Shown: positions 4,910 to 6,318 of the stretch, piece by piece
How positions within the stretch are numbered: the stretch's first letter is position 1
Layout: each line of letters opens with the position of its first letter
Source of the DNA: Oscillospiraceae bacterium
GTDB taxonomy: Bacteria > Bacillota > Clostridia > Oscillospirales > Oscillospiraceae
NCBI GenBank assembly: GCA_031288675.1
Contig: JAITQY010000139.1
Span: 1 to 6,318 of the forward strand
DNA: 6,318 nt
Reading direction: 5' to 3'
Translations under genes and position numbers: made by a program
Notes under the pieces: model-generated
The model's database searches: none
Seen by the model: only the letters and a program-made list of their open reading frames with translations
Told to the model about the DNA's origin: nothing

Positions 4910-6318
4910 CTATTCTTCCCAAGCATCCGCCGCACGGTCATAATCAAAACCCCAGTCGGAAATTACCGGAGCCTCCTGCGCCTCGAAGTATACCAGCGCG
5001 TCGGGAGCAAGTTTCAGCTCAACCGAACCGTCCTCCGTCCGGAAAGATTTAATCAGCGGTCTTGCCGCTTCGCGCAGAAGCGCCGTCTGAGCAGGAACGG
5101 GATTTGCGGGTTCACCTATGTCGTGCCACAGCTTTAGAGGATTGCATGTCTGGGGGTCAACGGTTTTCGTAACGACCGACGCATTATTCAGCGGAAGCTT
5201 CAGATTTAGATTAAGTTCCTCACGCTTCAGGTTCCAGAACACACCTTTGAACTTGCCGGTTTGCTCCGTAATAACGCCTTCGCCGCTTCGGAAAACGCAT
5301 TTATCCTCCCCAAGCGCCTTAAAGAACTCAAACGCGTAGAACGTAGGCTTCGTGATGCCACCGTTCGCAACCAGTCCGAAGCCGCCGTGGAACGGCGTAA
5401 ACGGAACGCCCTGCTCCTCAAAAATATCTCCGAACGTCCAGTAGCTGTAGCTTGCGTTATCGTCGCCAAGTTTAGACAGTAAAAACGCGGTGTACGCGGC
5501 GTTGAGGTTAGTGTCGTGAATAGGCGTACGCGGACTATAGCTGGTGTTGAACTCCGTAACGTGCATTTCCATCCCCTGAAACTCCGGATAGCTGTCGATA
5601 AGGGCGCGGCTTCGCTCCGTTTCTCCGCAGGCGTCCTCAAGCGCGCGTAGTTTCGGGTAGCCGTAGCGTCCGTCCGGCTCCGGATTACTGATGCAGTACA
5701 AATGCCGCGTAACAAAGTCAAGGGGAAGCTTTTCCGCTTTTACAAAGTCAAGGAAATCTCTAAGCCAGGTTTCATCGTCTACGCCGCATATGGCTGGTCC
5801 GCCTACTCTAAATCCGGGATTAACTTCCTTGACCGCTAAAATCGTTTCTTTGAACAGCTTCAGGTATTCCGGACGGTCTGCGTCTTTCCAAAAGCCGCCG
5901 AGATTAGGTTCGTTCCAAACTTCAATAGGCCACGTAAGAGCTTCCGCCGCGCCATAGCGGTCGATAAGGTGGCGCAGGGTCGCCTTGACAAGGTTAGTCC
6001 AGTCGCGGTAATCACGCGGCGGAGTAACGTTGCCCTGCCAGTAGAAAACGATCTGCTCTCCGGACGCTATCGCTTTAGGCATAAAACCAAGTTCAATAAA
6101 CGGGCGGATATTAAGCTCCAAATAGCTGTCGAACACGAGGTCAAGATATGTAAAATTATATTCAATGACCGGCTCCGCGTCCGGGTGCATAAAGTCACGG
6201 CGTACTTGCAGGATCGACATATCCTCGTTAAACAGTCCGTGACCGCGTATGTACTTGAAGCCTATACGTTGCTGAACTAACTTCAGCTGTTCGTAATACT
6301 CCTTTTGCAGCGCAAGCC
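4910..6318 (-). CDS. GH39 family glycosidase, probable beta-xylosidase (partial, N-terminus beyond right edge)
   Basis: Retaining glycoside hydrolase with a TIM barrel; characterised bacterial GH39 enzymes mostly release xylose from xylo-oligosaccharide ends. The frame is open through base 6318, giving 468 visible codons; the true start is outside, so the ATG at 6220 is internal and the segment before it (YIRGHGLFNED) is family-typical. Family landmarks in order: YNFTYLDLVFDSYL, RPFIELGFMPKA, FYWQGNVTPP, IEVWNEPNL with the acid/base Glu (codon 5909-5911), and HVTEFNTSYSP with the nucleophile Glu (codon 5552-5554). About 40 N-terminal residues are probably missing relative to the usual length near 500, so a signal peptide cannot be judged. 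The last 100 or so residues (FKGVFWNLKREELNLNLKLP onward) fit the beta-sandwich domain that packs on the barrel. The stop is TAG at 4910-4912. No transporter or other xylan gene is visible, and no terminator separates it from the ABC-F promoter. Confidence 0.93.
   Translation of the reverse strand, partial: LALQKEYYEQLKLVQQRIGFKYIRGHGLFNEDMSILQVRRDFMHPDAEPVIEYNFTYLDLVFDSYLELNIRPFIELGFMPKAIASGEQIVFYWQGNVTPPRDYRDWTNLVKATLRHLIDRYGAAEALTWPIEVWNEPNLGGFWKDADRPEYLKLFKETILAVKEVNPGFRVGGPAICGVDDETWLRDFLDFVKAEKLPLDFVTRHLYCISNPEPDGRYGYPKLRALEDACGETERSRALIDSYPEFQGMEMHVTEFNTSYSPRTPIHDTNLNAAYTAFLLSKLGDDNASYSYWTFGDIFEEQGVPFTPFHGGFGLVANGGITKPTFYAFEFFKALGEDKCVFRSGEGVITEQTGKFKGVFWNLKREELNLNLKLPLNNASVVTKTVDPQTCNPLKLWHDIGEPANPVPAQTALLREAARPLIKSFRTEDGSVELKLAPDALVYFEAQEAPVISDWGFDYDRAADAWEE

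Noticed and set aside
5227..5721. 164-codon minus-strand frame overlapping the GH39 gene
   Set aside because: It is the shifted frame of the GH39 gene, Arg/Ser/Thr-rich, with no family features.
4910..6220. Start of the GH39 gene at the ATG at 6220
   Set aside because: The same frame stays open to the window edge and encodes the conserved GH39 segment before this Met, so the Met is internal.

Overview
The window looks like chromosomal DNA from an anaerobic, probably Clostridia-type Firmicute. This rests on the strong Shine-Dalgarno sites (AGGAGG, GGAGG), near-perfect TTGACA-17-TATAAT promoters, and a gene set of clostridial-style ABC-F ATPase, corrinoid-methyltransferase-like URO-D protein and GH39 beta-xylosidase. 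The organism is an inference. I see no insertion sequence, CRISPR array, tRNA or rRNA.

Layout, left to right. (1) Positions 1-1067, minus strand: serC, phosphoserine aminotransferase, with only the last few C-terminal codons beyond the left edge. A perfect sigma70-type promoter lies just upstream. (2) Positions 1068-1402: divergent intergenic region with a run of short hairpins of unknown role. (3) Positions 1403-1717, plus strand: a 104-residue two-helix membrane protein of unknown function, the only plus-strand gene. (4) Positions 1801-2829, minus: a MtaA/CmuA-like URO-D family protein with an intact His-Cys...Cys zinc-site pattern. Its strong promoter lies about 220 nt upstream, so the mRNA has a leader of about 210 nt with several hairpins. 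(5) Positions 3122-4654, minus: an ABC-F ATPase of the ribosome-protection (antibiotic resistance) type. (6) Positions 4655-4909: its regulatory leader, with a consensus promoter, a 7-codon upstream ORF with its own Shine-Dalgarno, a competing-pairing region and a large GC-rich terminator-like hairpin. (7) Positions 4910-6318, minus: a GH39 glycosidase whose N-terminus lies beyond the right edge.

The four large genes all point left, but they do not look like one operon: serC, the URO-D gene and the ABC-F gene each have a promoter of their own, and their functions are unrelated. The most interesting element is the ABC-F leader. It has every part expected of ribosome-mediated transcription attenuation, in which a ribosome-targeting antibiotic stalls translation of a tiny leader peptide and so switches on the resistance ATPase. 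The second candidate is the structured leader of the URO-D gene, which could be an undescribed cis-regulatory RNA.
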